Shown: positions 9,694-19,779 of the stretch, in pieces | How the letters are laid out: each line of letters starts with the position of its first letter | Position numbering within the stretch: position 1 is the first letter of the stretch | From: an uncultured Muribaculaceae bacterium | Lineage (GTDB): Bacteria; Bacteroidota; Bacteroidia; Bacteroidales; Muribaculaceae | Assembly (NCBI GenBank): GCA_947386115.1 | Contig: CANDNO010000008.1 | Coordinates: forward strand, 1-59,771 | Length of the DNA stretch: 59,771 nucleotides | Reading direction: 5' to 3' | Program-made: the position numbers and the translations under genes | Notes under the pieces: model-generated | What the model saw: the letters and a program-made list of their open reading frames with translations, nothing else | What the model was told of the DNA's origin: nothing | Database searches by the model: none

Positions 9694-9703
9694 ACCGGCA
9701 TGT

Positions 9704-10918
9704 CTATTGAAGCATGGGGGCAATGCGATGCAGGGCGGCGATGAACGCGTCGACCTCGTCGCGGGTATTATAGACGGCAAACGAGGCGCGCACCGTTCCC
9801 TCTATGCCCAGGGCGGTCATGAGCGGCTGGGCACAGTGGTGGCCCGTGCGCACGGCTACACCGAGCTTGTCGAGAAGCATCCCCGTGTCGTAGTGGTGGG
9901 CGTGCCCTATGAGGAATGAGATGACGGCGCTCTTGCCAGGTGCTGTGCCGAAAATGCGCATTCCGTCGATTTCCATCATGCGCTCCGTGGCATATTCGAG
10001 CAGTTCATGCTCGTGGGCGGCGATATTCTCCATTCCGGTTTCCTCGATGAAATCGAGTGCTTTGGCAAATGCCGCTATCCCCACAAAGTCGGGCGTGCCG
10101 GCCTCAAACTTGAACGGGAGCTCGGCGAATGTCGTTTTCTCGAAGCTCACGTGCCCTATCATCTCGCCTCCACCCTGATACGGAGGCATGCTCTGCAGCA
10201 GCGAGCGGCGGCCATAAAGCACGCCTACTCCTGTAGGGCCATACATCTTGTGGGCCGAGAAAGCATAGAAGTCGGCGTCGAGATCGCGCACGTCTATCTT
10301 GAGGTGAGGCGAAGCCTGTGCGCCGTCCACAAGCACGGGTACGCCGTGGCGGTGGGCTTCGGCTATTATCTCTTTGACAGGATTAACGGTGCCGAGCACG
10401 TTGCTCACATGGGTTACGGCCACGAAGCGGGTGCGCTCTGTGAAGAGCGAGCGGTAGACGTCGAGCCGCAGTTCTCCACGCTCGTTGATGGGAACTACCT
10501 TGATCGACAGTCGCTTGTTGCGCTGCAGTAGCTGCCACGGAACGATGTTGGCATGGTGTTCCATGACGGTGAGAATAATCTCGTCACCGTTCTCGAGAAA
10601 ATTGCCGTAGGATGCTGCCACGAGGTTGATAGCTTCGGTGGTGCCGCGGGTGAAGATTATCTCCTCGGTCGACTCGGCGTTGATGTACCGTGCCACACGC
10701 TCGCGGGTGTGCTCCTGAAGGTCGGTCGCTTCCTGCGACAGGGTGTGAACCCCGCGGTGTACATTGGCCTTGGTGTTGAAGTACATCTGTTCGATGGCTT
10801 CAACCACACGGCGAGGCGTCTGTGATGTAGCTGTATTGTCGAGGTACACCAGCGGCCGCCCGTAAACCCGGCGGTCGAGAATGGGAAACTGGGAGCGTAT
10901 CGTGTCGATGTTAATCAT
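9704..10918 (-). CDS. sufS: SufS cysteine desulfurase
   Basis: This PLP enzyme of 404 residues removes sulfur from cysteine for Fe-S cluster assembly on the SufBCD scaffold. It shows the PLP lysine K224 in FSAHKMYGPTG and the persulfide cysteine C362 in RTGHHCAQP, the class II (SufS) arrangement. Length is normal. The gene is the last suf gene, but is separated from sufD by about 360 bp that hold an inverted-repeat element, so its expression may depend on read-through. No sufE or sufU partner is adjacent. Confidence 0.96.
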   Translation of the reverse strand: MINIDTIRSQFPILDRRVYGRPLVYLDNTATSQTPRRVVEAIEQMYFNTKANVHRGVHTLSQEATDLQEHTRERVARYINAESTEEIIFTRGTTEAINLVAASYGNFLENGDEIILTVMEHHANIVPWQLLQRNKRLSIKVVPINERGELRLDVYRSLFTERTRFVAVTHVSNVLGTVNPVKEIIAEAHRHGVPVLVDGAQASPHLKIDVRDLDADFYAFSAHKMYGPTGVGVLYGRRSLLQSMPPYQGGGEMIGHVSFEKTTFAELPFKFEAGTPDFVGIAAFAKALDFIEETGMENIAAHEHELLEYATERMMEIDGMRIFGTAPGKSAVISFLIGHAHHYDTGMLLDKLGVAVRTGHHCAQPLMTALGIEGTVRASFAVYNTRDEVDAFIAALHRIAPMLQ

Positions 10919-10932
10919 AAGACTGTCAATAA

Positions 10933-11275
10933 GACCCCGTTCCCCAATTTATGTTAAATCAGGGGCGGACAGTCTTTGAGCTATTTTGCTTGAAATCAGA
11001 GGGAGCATAGCCGTTGCTATGTGACCGAAGATTTGAAGTAAAAGAGCCGAAGAATGGCCGTGGCAGGGTGCCATATTGTATTGTTAAGTTATTAAATTTA
11101 TAATTGATTAAAATTTTAATCGTTTTTGTATTCATTATTACCGTTGAATCGCATCTCTCGAGCGTCTTTTTCTTTGTTCATCAGTCGTGTACATAAAGTA
11201 CACTCCATCTTCACAAAGAAAAATCCATCTCGCGATATGCGACCCCTGTTTTAACATAAATTGGGGAACGGGGTC
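10933..11275. mobile_element. MITE-like element with 26-bp perfect terminal inverted repeats
   Basis: The left end (10933-10958, starting GACCCCGTTCCCCAATTTAT) is repeated exactly in inverted form at 11250-11275. Similarity continues inward for about six more bases (CAGGGG on each side). The 343-bp unit is flanked by the 3-bp direct repeat TAA (10930-10932 and 11276-11278), consistent with a target-site duplication. No transposase fits inside; only short open frames are present. It sits 1 bp after the TAA repeat that precedes the sufD stop codon (11280-11282), between sufD and sufS. Non-autonomous element is inference; the inverted repeats are directly seen. Confidence 0.75.
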
Positions 11276-11279
11276 TAAA

Positions 11280-12617
11280 TTATGCCTTGCAGTCGCTGCA
11301 GTGGGCTTCGTAGCCGGCAAGGCGTCGCTCCACGAGGTGGCGCAGACGGTCGCGCACGGCCTCGACACGCACCGTGTCGACGACCTCGGCCATGAATGCC
11401 TGCATGAGCATCATGCGTGCCTCGTCGCGGGGAATGCCGCGCGACTGCATGTAGAACAATGCCTTGTCGTCAAGCTGGCCCGTAGTGGCTCCGTGGCTGC
11501 ATTTCACGTCGTCGTTGTAGATGAGCAGCTGCGGCTTGGTGTGCATGCGGGCCCCTCGCGAGGCGAGGATGTTGCGGTCGCTCTGGTAGGCTTCGGTAAA
11601 GGGGGCCTCGGGTGTCACCTCGATGCTTCCCTCGAAGGCTCCGTGCGACTCGTCATCGAGCACATACTTGAACAGCTGGTGGCTGGTAGAGTGGGGGGCA
11701 CAGTGCTTCACGTCGCTGCTGTTGTCGATGTGCTGGTGGCCCGAACCTATGGCCATGCCGCCGAGGTGGCACTCGCAGCCTCGGCCCGCGATATTGACGC
11801 GGTACTCGTTGCGGGTGGTGCCGTTCTGGAGCGTCATCCCGCCGATGGCTACGTTCGACTCGGCGTGCTGGATCACATACGTCTGGTTATAGCGCGACTG
11901 CGTGTCGTGGGTTTCCTCGATGTCACACAGGTCGATGCGTGAACGCTCGCCGGCGATGATCTCCACAACCTGCGACGTGAGAGCGGCGGTATCGCGGCTC
12001 ATCGAGTGGTCACACGTGAGCACCGACAGGCTTGCACCCTCCTCGGCCACGATAAGAATGCGGCGCGTCGTGAGCATAGGCACCGGTGTCGATGTCAGGG
12101 TCACTATCTGTATCGGGCGCTCCACCTTGATGTTGCGGTCAACGTGTATGTAGATGCCGTCCTGGGCGAGCAGTGTGTTCAGTGCCGTGCCGGCCGACTC
12201 GAGCGATGCTGCGCTGCCATAGTGGCGGGCAACCTCGTCGGGGTACTGGCGGGCAGCATCGGCTAGCGACATAACGCGCACACCCGCCGGTACGTTCTTG
12301 AGCAGGGTGGCGGTGGGTACGAACCGGTCGTTGACCACGACAGCCAGCAGGCTGCTCACGTTGGGAACGCCACACTTGAAAGCGGCGGCCACGTCACACG
12401 GCAGTGCCAGCCTCCCTATGTTCATGCCATAGTCGGGGGCAAACATCTCGTCGATCGAGGTCTTCTCGAATCCCTCCACACCACGGTCGGGCAACTCGCG
12501 GCCCTCAAGGGCCTTGAGCGCGACAGGGCGCAGGGTGTTCATCACGTCGGCGCTGCCGGCGTCGATAGCCTCGCGCTGCGACATGTACAGATCGATATAT
12601 TGTTTAAGGGCACCCAT
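11280..12617 (-). CDS. sufD: SufD Fe-S cluster assembly scaffold subunit
   Basis: The 445-residue product belongs to the SufB/SufD beta-helix family; with SufB and SufC it forms the scaffold on which Fe-S clusters are built. Typical late-region sequences are seen (SHGATTGQLD, FYMQSRGIP, EARMMLMQAF). The start at 12617 is 2 bp after the sufC stop, so translation is probably coupled. Right after its stop comes the inverted-repeat element. Confidence 0.95.
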   Translation of the reverse strand: MGALKQYIDLYMSQREAIDAGSADVMNTLRPVALKALEGRELPDRGVEGFEKTSIDEMFAPDYGMNIGRLALPCDVAAAFKCGVPNVSSLLAVVVNDRFVPTATLLKNVPAGVRVMSLADAARQYPDEVARHYGSAASLESAGTALNTLLAQDGIYIHVDRNIKVERPIQIVTLTSTPVPMLTTRRILIVAEEGASLSVLTCDHSMSRDTAALTSQVVEIIAGERSRIDLCDIEETHDTQSRYNQTYVIQHAESNVAIGGMTLQNGTTRNEYRVNIAGRGCECHLGGMAIGSGHQHIDNSSDVKHCAPHSTSHQLFKYVLDDESHGAFEGSIEVTPEAPFTEAYQSDRNILASRGARMHTKPQLLIYNDDVKCSHGATTGQLDDKALFYMQSRGIPRDEARMMLMQAFMAEVVDTVRVEAVRDRLRHLVERRLAGYEAHCSDCKA

Positions 12618-12619
12618 GG

Positions 12620-13390
<771 letters not shown>

Positions 13391-13400
13391 TGTATTGCAG

Positions 13401-14858
13401 TTATCCCACGCTGCCCTCGAGGGTGATAGCCAGCAGTCGCTGTGCCTCGACGGCAAATTCCATGGGTAGTTTGTTCATAACCTCTTTAGCGTAACCGTTG
13501 ACGATGAGTCCCACGGCCTCCTCGGTGGGGATACCGCGCTGGTTGCAGTAAAAGAGCTGATCTTCTGAAATCTTTGATGTCGTAGCCTCATGCTCCACGA
13601 CGGCGGTATCGTTCATCACGTCGACGTAGGGAAACGTGTGCGCTCCGCAGTGCGAGCCCAGCAGCAGCGAGTCACACTGTGTGTAGTTGCGGCATCCCGA
13701 GGCGTCGGGCGCCACCTTTACCAGTCCGCGGTAAGAATTCTCGCTGTAGCCGGCCGATATGCCCTTCGACACGATCGTCGACGTTGTGTTGGGAGCCAGA
13801 TGTATCATCTTTGTGCCCGTATCGGCCTGCTGGTGATGGCGCGTCACGGCCACCGAGTAAAACTCGCCCTGAGCACCCTCGCCGGCAAGCACACAGCTCG
13901 GATATTTCCATGTGATGGCCGAGCCGGTCTCGACCTGAGTCCACGACAGCTTGGAACGCTCGCCGCGACAAAGGCCACGCTTGGTCACGAAGTTATACAC
14001 ACCGCCGCGACCCTCGGCATCGCCCGCCCACCAGTTCTGCACCGTCGAGTATTTGACCTCGGCACGGTTCTCGACAATGATTTCGACGATTGCCGCGTGC
14101 AGCTGATTCTCGTCGCGCATCGGCGCTGTGCAACCCTCCAGGTAGCTCACATAGGCGTCATCATCGGCCACGATGAGCGTGCGCTCAAACTGGCCCGTAC
14201 CGCTGGCGTTGATGCGGAAATAAGTCGAAAGCTCCATCGGGCAGCGCACCCCCTTGGGGATGTAGACAAACGACCCGTCGCTGAACACAGCCGAGTTGAG
14301 AGCCGCATAGAAATTGTCCTTATAGCTAACCACCTTGCCCAGATAGCGTTTCACAAGCTCGGGATGCTCCTTCACAGCCTCCGAGAACGAGCAGAATACG
14401 ATGCCCAGCTCGGCAAGCTTCTCACGGTGGGTAGTCTTGACCGACACCGAGTCCATCACAGCATCCACAGCCATGCCGCTCAGCTGCTTCTGCTCCTCGA
14501 GCGGAATACCCAGGCGGTCAAACGTCTTGAGCAACTCCGGGTCGACCTCGTCGAGGCTCTTCGGCCCCTCCTTGCTCTTAGGCGCAGCATAGTAGCTTAT
14601 AGCCTGGAAATCAATGTCGGGAATATTCAGGTGAGCCCAGTTGGGCGGAGTGAGCGTGAGCCAGTAGCGGTAGGCTTTGAGTCGGAACTCCAGCAGCCAT
14701 TCAGGCTCACCCTTTTTGGCCGATATAAGACGCACCACGTCCTCGTTGAGGCCGTGGGCAATCTTGTCGGTATCGATGTCGCTGGTGAAGCCATACTTGT
14801 ATTCACCACCCGTCACATCGTCAAGTATATCGTTAGTATCGTTATTGTCTCGTTCCAT
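13401..14858 (-). CDS. sufB: SufB Fe-S cluster assembly scaffold protein
   Basis: The 485-residue product is the main scaffold subunit of the SUF system. Family sequences seen include [25 protein letters not shown], the [13 protein letters not shown] block and the CDSLLLG/HTFPY block near the C-terminus. Length matches SufB rather than SufD. First of sufB-sufC-sufD; a CvpA-family gene lies 45 bp upstream in the same orientation with no obvious terminator between. Confidence 0.96.
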   Translation of the reverse strand: MERDNNDTNDILDDVTGGEYKYGFTSDIDTDKIAHGLNEDVVRLISAKKGEPEWLLEFRLKAYRYWLTLTPPNWAHLNIPDIDFQAISYYAAPKSKEGPKSLDEVDPELLKTFDRLGIPLEEQKQLSGMAVDAVMDSVSVKTTHREKLAELGIVFCSFSEAVKEHPELVKRYLGKVVSYKDNFYAALNSAVFSDGSFVYIPKGVRCPMELSTYFRINASGTGQFERTLIVADDDAYVSYLEGCTAPMRDENQLHAAIVEIIVENRAEVKYSTVQNWWAGDAEGRGGVYNFVTKRGLCRGERSKLSWTQVETGSAITWKYPSCVLAGEGAQGEFYSVAVTRHHQQADTGTKMIHLAPNTTSTIVSKGISAGYSENSYRGLVKVAPDASGCRNYTQCDSLLLGSHCGAHTFPYVDVMNDTAVVEHEATTSKISEDQLFYCNQRGIPTEEAVGLIVNGYAKEVMNKLPMEFAVEAQRLLAITLEGSVG

Positions 14859-14903
14859 TTAGAACATGTTTTGACTTATAAACTTGAAAACACAGCCATT
14901 TGT

Positions 14904-15422
14904 TTAATCATGGCCCTCAAACAAAGCCGTAGCCGTCTCGGTGCCCAGCACAGTAGGAGCGATATCCATCACAGCCTGAGCCGCACGACCCTTACCCAGC
15001 GTCGACGAAGCCGTGATATCAGTGCCCGGCCTTAGCACCTGCCACACATTAAGCAGAATACTCAGCACCAGGAACCACTCGAACAGGCAGAAAATCACAC
15101 CCAGCAGCTTGTCCACGAGCGACAGCTTGACAGCCGTCGTTACCGTTTTGATCAGCCGGGCCACAAGCTTGGCGCTGATGAAACCCAGCAGGAAAAGTAT
15201 CACATTGGCAATCACACTGTTGATATAGCCCATGTCGATAGAGTCAGAGCCACCCGTAGCGCCGCCAAGCACCTCCGTGAGCCACGGCCCGAACAGCCTA
15301 CAGGCAAGAATACCGAGCAGAATACCGGCCAGCGACCCAATCTGCACGATCACCCCTTTCCAGTAGCCATAAATCACGGCACCGATGAAAACAATAATTA
15401 TCAGAATATCAATAGCGCTCAT
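14904..15422 (-). CDS. CvpA-family membrane protein
   Basis: The 172-residue product has four hydrophobic helices (about 4-25, 30-50, 65-85 and 100-122) and begins MSAIDILIIIVFI, the usual CvpA-family start. CvpA was named from colicin V production in E. coli, but its molecular role is unclear. It probably leads the suf transcript: a -7 box lies just upstream and the gap to sufB is short. Confidence 0.85.
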   Translation of the reverse strand: MSAIDILIIIVFIGAVIYGYWKGVIVQIGSLAGILLGILACRLFGPWLTEVLGGATGGSDSIDMGYINSVIANVILFLLGFISAKLVARLIKTVTTAVKLSLVDKLLGVIFCLFEWFLVLSILLNVWQVLRPGTDITASSTLGKGRAAQAVMDIAPTVLGTETATALFEGHD

Positions 15423-15442
15423 AAAAAATCCATTTAGCGCTG

Positions 15443-15450
15443 CAAAGTTA
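15443..15450 (-). promoter_or_regulatory. -7 box for the cvpA-like/suf transcript
   Basis: TAACTTTG on the minus strand fits TAnnTTTG, 20 bp upstream of the ATG. The -33 region is poor (TTAG at a 20-nt spacing), so the full promoter is only moderately supported. Confidence 0.45.
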
Positions 15451-15487
15451 GCAATAATCCCCCAAACAACCTAAGAACCCAAAGAAA

Positions 15488-15520
15488 AGAGACCACCCCG
15501 TAGATTACGGCGCGGTCTCT
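15488..15520 (-). terminator. Terminator of the 22-kb kinase/FHA array
   Basis: On the minus strand AGAGACC and GGTCTCT form the base of a GC-rich stem-loop (33 bp in all), followed by TTTTCTTT. It lies 32 bp after the last gene of the array and upstream of the cvpA-like promoter, so it marks the 3' end of the array. Confidence 0.75.
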
Positions 15521-15552
15521 CGTTGATTTGAATGTTGAATCGATATATTTGC

Positions 15553-16170
15553 TTAGAAGCCGTCGATACTCATGCCCAAGGCGGTCATAAGTACCAGCCA
15601 GGCAATTATGGGGAATAACACTGAGATTATCATGCCGGCGATAGCTTTGCCGCGCGGACTGCGGAACACGCCAATGAAGCCGAGGATGAATGCCACGACT
15701 CCTAAAATAAGACCAATGACGTTTAATATCGGGATGAAATACAACGGTATGGCTACCAGCGAGAAGATGAGGCTCAGGAGTCCGCACGTGTTACGGCGCG
15801 GGGCTACAGGAGTATCAACCGTTACCACTCCCGACTCTACAGCCTGGAATGCAGGCTGAGGTGCGGGTGCCGGTTGAGGCTGCGGTTCCTCACGCTGGGG
15901 GCGCATGGTTGAATACGGGTTCCGGCTGTTGATTGTGTTCCAGTTGAGCAGAATGTTACCGGGAAGGAGTATTATCTCCCCCTCGTGAACATACACGCTG
16001 CGTCCACGCACATACTTGCCGTTGACGGTCGTACCGTTGGTCGAGTTGTCGGTATAAATGATGGTACCGTCCTCGGCAAACGTTATGATAGCATGGCTGC
16101 TGCTCACCGCCGGCTGGTTGACGATAATGTCATTGCTCGGTCCTCGACCTATTGAGATGGTATATGGCAT
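15553..16170 (-). CDS. FHA-domain multi-pass membrane protein
   Basis: The 205-residue product has a cytoplasmic FHA domain (about 1-80) with the phosphothreonine-binding residues intact: GRGPSND, SSSHA and NSTNGTTVNG. A Pro/Gln-rich linker (about 90-125) follows, then three hydrophobic segments (about 128-205) resembling small DUF4190-type membrane modules. FHA domains bind phosphothreonine peptides, so this is a probable membrane reader of the two kinases in the same array. It is the last gene before the terminator, 13 bp after the preceding stop. Confidence 0.85.
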   Translation of the reverse strand: MPYTISIGRGPSNDIIVNQPAVSSSHAIITFAEDGTIIYTDNSTNGTTVNGKYVRGRSVYVHEGEIILLPGNILLNWNTINSRNPYSTMRPQREEPQPQPAPAPQPAFQAVESGVVTVDTPVAPRRNTCGLLSLIFSLVAIPLYFIPILNVIGLILGVVAFILGFIGVFRSPRGKAIAGMIISVLFPIIAWLVLMTALGMSIDGF

Positions 16171-16183
16171 CAGTTGAGTTGTT

Positions 16184-17509
16184 TTATGGTTCTACATATA
16201 TGAGGTAGGTGCTGTTGTCGCTCTTGCGAATGAGCAGGTAATACTTGCCGGCGTTAACTTTACCATAGTTTACCGACACATTGCTTGCAGGGCTCACAAA
16301 GCGGTCGAAGGGCATGAAACTGTTCAGGAACATGTCGCTGAAGTTGGCATAGAAATAGACCGGAGTCTCTTCCTCATCATCCTTGCGGTTCTTGTTGTCG
16401 GCCTTGGACGGAGTATAGTTGGGCTTGGCCTCTACGAAGATGAACTCAGAGTTTACGGGTATATCCTTGTAGAAAACTTTCAGGTTGCCGTCGGCAAGGT
16501 AAGCAAGGTTCAGCTTGACAATACCGGCTGTATCGTTGATCTCGTAACGGTCGGTCTTGATTGTATGTTTCATATTCTTGGCTTCCTTGTGCTCGATGAG
16601 AATTTCATCATCATTGATCACAACGTCACGGTCCTGAATATACTTCGCGTTAGGACTCAGCGAGAGCATCTCTACGTCATCGAAATAGTATTTGCGCGGC
16701 GATGTACCGTCGGCATTGATTACTTCATAATAGGGACGCTCTGTGCCCGATGGCTTGTAGACCGTCTCGCGTATGATGCCGTCTACCGTGCGATGCTCGC
16801 CGTTCTCATCCTTGTATGTTACGCGGGTGAGATATTTGAGCTGCTCGGCAAGTGAACGGTTGGTATTGTAGGGGAGAACACGCTTTGCCTTTATGTTGCT
16901 GTAAGGTATTACATTGCGCACGCCGTCGTCGGTGAGCAGTACGAGGCGCGAGGGATAATCCTCGATAATCTGGCCCTGCAGTATGGCGCCGTTTACAGGA
17001 ACAATCTCATCGATAGTGCCTACGAGGGCCAGCGGGTCGCGAGTAGCATACTCGAAGTGATCCACCTCTGAGTTCTTTTTAAGCGTGAGGTTGGCGTGGT
17101 TGATGGTGAAGAAACTTACATTGTCGTTGCTGCGCTCGATAATCACAGCATCACCCTCAAACTCGTTTTTGGCTCCGTTTGTGTACGAGATATTACCAAG
17201 CATTCCCGATTTCTTTCCGCCGTTGATAAATACCTTGGCAGGATTGGCCTCGAACCACCGGCGCCAATTGTTCTTCATGTTGCTCAGGCGCTGCACCGAT
17301 GGTGCCGTGTAATATATATCGTTTATATCCTCTACTACGATTGCCGAGTCGGCCATGAACGAGACGGTCTTGGCTGTAAAGTCTTCCTTCGAGGTGTGAC
17401 CGTACAGTCGAGAGCCGTTTTTAAGCACCATGGTTTCCTGCCCGGCAAGGGGCAGGAAACTGATTGATGCTATGGCTGCTGTAAATAGTTTAACTTGCAG
17501 TCTTGTCAT
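16184..17509 (-). CDS. Secreted protein of unknown function in the kinase/FHA array
   Basis: The product of 441 residues begins with a signal peptide ending near LAGQ (residue 23). The body appears to be mostly beta-strand with repeated short units of the form 'G..i.G.i' (NGSRLYGH, NGAILQGQ, VDGIIRE). No transmembrane segment or catalytic motif is evident and I do not recognise a family. It lies 11 bp after the FHA-protease gene and 13 bp before the last FHA gene, so it is an integral periplasmic or outer-membrane-associated component of the array. Confidence 0.7.
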   Translation of the reverse strand: MTRLQVKLFTAAIASISFLPLAGQETMVLKNGSRLYGHTSKEDFTAKTVSFMADSAIVVEDINDIYYTAPSVQRLSNMKNNWRRWFEANPAKVFINGGKKSGMLGNISYTNGAKNEFEGDAVIIERSNDNVSFFTINHANLTLKKNSEVDHFEYATRDPLALVGTIDEIVPVNGAILQGQIIEDYPSRLVLLTDDGVRNVIPYSNIKAKRVLPYNTNRSLAEQLKYLTRVTYKDENGEHRTVDGIIRETVYKPSGTERPYYEVINADGTSPRKYYFDDVEMLSLSPNAKYIQDRDVVINDDEILIEHKEAKNMKHTIKTDRYEINDTAGIVKLNLAYLADGNLKVFYKDIPVNSEFIFVEAKPNYTPSKADNKNRKDDEEETPVYFYANFSDMFLNSFMPFDRFVSPASNVSVNYGKVNAGKYYLLIRKSDNSTYLIYVEP

Positions 17510-17520
17510 GATCGGGATTC

Positions 17521-19077
17521 TTATTGCAACACTTCGTTTTTGTAGAGCTCATCAAGCCACTGGGCTTTGGCGATGATGACATCGTCGCCGGCAGCATGAC
17601 CGCCTGATACAAGGCCGAAGAGTTTGCCATCAACGTAAACGGGCGAACCGCTAGAACCATGGGTGGTGTTGGCCTGGATCTCGAAGGTGTATTTGTCGAG
17701 GTTGCGGCTCACCTTGCCCTGATAGGTAGTGGGATTGTTGGTGCTCGATTTGAAGTGTTCGTCCCATGTGCGGGCGATACCGTCAGGATAACCCTTGAAT
17801 TTGAGAGCGTCTTTCTGGATCTCAGGCTTGGCTGTGTTGATATTCTTCATATCAAAGATACCGGCTTTGAGAATCTTCTCGGGAGTCTCTTTGGTATTGA
17901 GCTGGAGGATGGCGACATCTTTGTCCTTATTGCCCGACTCGGCCACGATAACAGCGGGAGCAAACTCGTCGAAGTTGGTGTAGTGGCGGTTGGCATAAGC
18001 GATAGAGATAAGGTCTGACTCGCCGGTGATCTTCACGGGAGTGTTGTGAAGCTTCTCAAGCATATTGTTGAGTGTGCGCAGGGGATTGCTTGAATTTGCA
18101 CAGGCTTCAACGATATCGCTGCCAAGCTGAGTGCTCTCGAGCTGGCGGAGCTCCTCAAGGTCGTTGACGCGGGTAGGAACATTCTGTTTGAGATAGTTGT
18201 CCCATTCCTGTTTCAGCTCGTCCTGGATTTTGAGGCTTGTATAGGCATCCTGTGTCTGGTACTCTTCGAGCCAGGGGCAGGCTATGTGGCGGTTGGTACC
18301 GATGTGGCCGTCCTTGTCGATGAAGAAGCCTGTACCGAAGCTTACATAACGCTTTGACTCCATGTGAACGGGCAGGTGGTAGGGGTTGTCGGCGAGTTCG
18401 AGGTTGTAGTGGTAAACGTTACGAACCATAACAACGGCGCTGTCGGGTATGTCGGCCTTAGGCCATACTGCCCATACGATACCGCAGATGATTGCTACTG
18501 CTGCTACAGCACCGGCAATGATGCCGATGATTTTGCCGGCACCGCTTCCTCCGGGAATGTATTCCTCGAGCTGTGATGTGATATCCTCTTCACCTACAAT
18601 CACGTTGTCGCCGCGTTTGATCTGGGTGGGGCGACCGGCCATAATCTTTTGACCGTTGACTTTAGTACCGTTGGTGCTCTTGTTGTCGATGAGCATTGCG
18701 CGGCCATCCTTGTCGATAACGAGGGTTGCGTGATAACGGCTCACTACTCCGCCGGGAACAACGATATCGTTACGCTGGTTAGAACCTATGTTGACGATGC
18801 GGCGTGCCTTGGGGAACGAACTGGGCTGGGGAACCTTTTCCCAACGCAGGGGCTCGTTGCCAAGCATTACGCGGTCGCCACGATGGATAGGAAACTCCTG
18901 TCCGGGCTGCAGACGCTGCTTGTTGACACCTACAAAAGTACCGTTGCGGCTACCCTTGTCTTCAATAAAAATCTCGCCGTTGTCGAGAACGGTGATGTCG
19001 GCGTGATGTGAACTTACATACTCGTTGTTAATGACAATGTCACAGGAAGGCGAGCTTCCTACTTTTAATAGTTTCAT
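17521..19077 (-). CDS. FHA-FHA-transmembrane-trypsin-like protease
   Basis: The 518-residue product carries two cytoplasmic FHA domains (about 4-75 with SSHH and SRNGTFVG; about 92-165 with SRYH and STNGTKVNG). One membrane helix (about 183-206) leads to a periplasmic trypsin/HtrA-like domain (about 215-518). The catalytic triad looks intact: H264 in TNRHIACP, D387 in KDVAILQL and S476 in GSSGSPV. A helical insertion (about 275-345) separates His and Asp, and no PDZ domain is present. Inference: phosphorylation-dependent binding inside the cell could position or regulate a protease outside it. Confidence 0.87.
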   Translation of the reverse strand: MKLLKVGSSPSCDIVINNEYVSSHHADITVLDNGEIFIEDKGSRNGTFVGVNKQRLQPGQEFPIHRGDRVMLGNEPLRWEKVPQPSSFPKARRIVNIGSNQRNDIVVPGGVVSRYHATLVIDKDGRAMLIDNKSTNGTKVNGQKIMAGRPTQIKRGDNVIVGEEDITSQLEEYIPGGSGAGKIIGIIAGAVAAVAIICGIVWAVWPKADIPDSAVVMVRNVYHYNLELADNPYHLPVHMESKRYVSFGTGFFIDKDGHIGTNRHIACPWLEEYQTQDAYTSLKIQDELKQEWDNYLKQNVPTRVNDLEELRQLESTQLGSDIVEACANSSNPLRTLNNMLEKLHNTPVKITGESDLISIAYANRHYTNFDEFAPAVIVAESGNKDKDVAILQLNTKETPEKILKAGIFDMKNINTAKPEIQKDALKFKGYPDGIARTWDEHFKSSTNNPTTYQGKVSRNLDKYTFEIQANTTHGSSGSPVYVDGKLFGLVSGGHAAGDDVIIAKAQWLDELYKNEVLQ

Positions 19078-19122
19078 TGCTCTGGATTTTGTTGGTTTAT
19101 AATTGATTATTGTATTTTTCTC

Positions 19123-19761
19123 TTAACGATGCCACTCTTCGCTTTCGGACGGTGTGTCGGTTGCAGGCTTAGTAGGCTGTTCCGGTTTTTTGTCGGTGGT
19201 TTCAGGTTTTGTATTGGTCTTGCCGGTTTTTTTTGCCGGTGAAGTAGTCTTTTTGCGTGCAGGGAAGAAACGGCTGGCATTGCTCTGAGTGGCCGACGAG
19301 TCGGGTGTGGCTACTTCGGCTGTAGTTGCCTCATCGACTTTTGTAGAATCGTTGTCGAGCTCAGTCAATTCAATCAATTCCTGTTCCATATTTAAATCCT
19401 CGTCACAGCCTGAGCCCCAATCGTAGTTAAGAGCCCATATCGTGCCCCATGCGAGCAGTCCCAGCGCTATCACGGCGGCCGATATGATTATGGCCAGTCG
19501 CCAGGGTTTGGCTGGGTTGGGTACCTGTTTCCAGTCAAGGTGGCATTGACCGGCAAAGATTACCGCGTCGCCACGTTTCACAGGGTAGGGCTGACCGTTC
19601 GAAATCAGTGTGCCATTGACTTTTGTGCCGTTGGTGCCCATGTTGACTATCTCATACTTGCCCGAGGGGTATATGTTGAGCAAAGCATGGTTGCGGCTTA
19701 CCATATTCTGGTCAAGCACAATGTCGCAATTTGGATTGCGCCCTATGGTTATTCTTTTCAT
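19123..19761 (-). CDS. FHA-domain single-pass membrane protein
   Basis: The 212-residue product has an FHA domain (about 1-80: GRNPNCD, VSRNHA, GTNGTKVNG), one membrane helix (about 88-110) and a periplasmic tail of about 100 residues that is acidic and then rich in Lys, Thr and Pro, probably disordered. FHA binding residues are intact. A phosphothreonine reader tethered to the inner membrane is the likely role. The tail has no recognised domain and might bind peptidoglycan or another envelope partner; that is speculation. Confidence 0.83.
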   Translation of the reverse strand: MKRITIGRNPNCDIVLDQNMVSRNHALLNIYPSGKYEIVNMGTNGTKVNGTLISNGQPYPVKRGDAVIFAGQCHLDWKQVPNPAKPWRLAIIISAAVIALGLLAWGTIWALNYDWGSGCDEDLNMEQELIELTELDNDSTKVDEATTAEVATPDSSATQSNASRFFPARKKTTSPAKKTGKTNTKPETTDKKPEQPTKPATDTPSESEEWHR

Positions 19762-19779
19762 TGTTATGAATTTTGATTT

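Noticed and set aside
9694-9780. A longer N-terminus for the AspT-like transporter
   Set aside because: It would overlap sufS by 77 bp and add a low-quality segment; the ATG at 9693 starts a normal membrane protein.
11138-11368. A 76-codon minus-strand ORF across the suf gap
   Set aside because: It runs from the inverted-repeat element into sufD in another frame and has no start or composition of its own.
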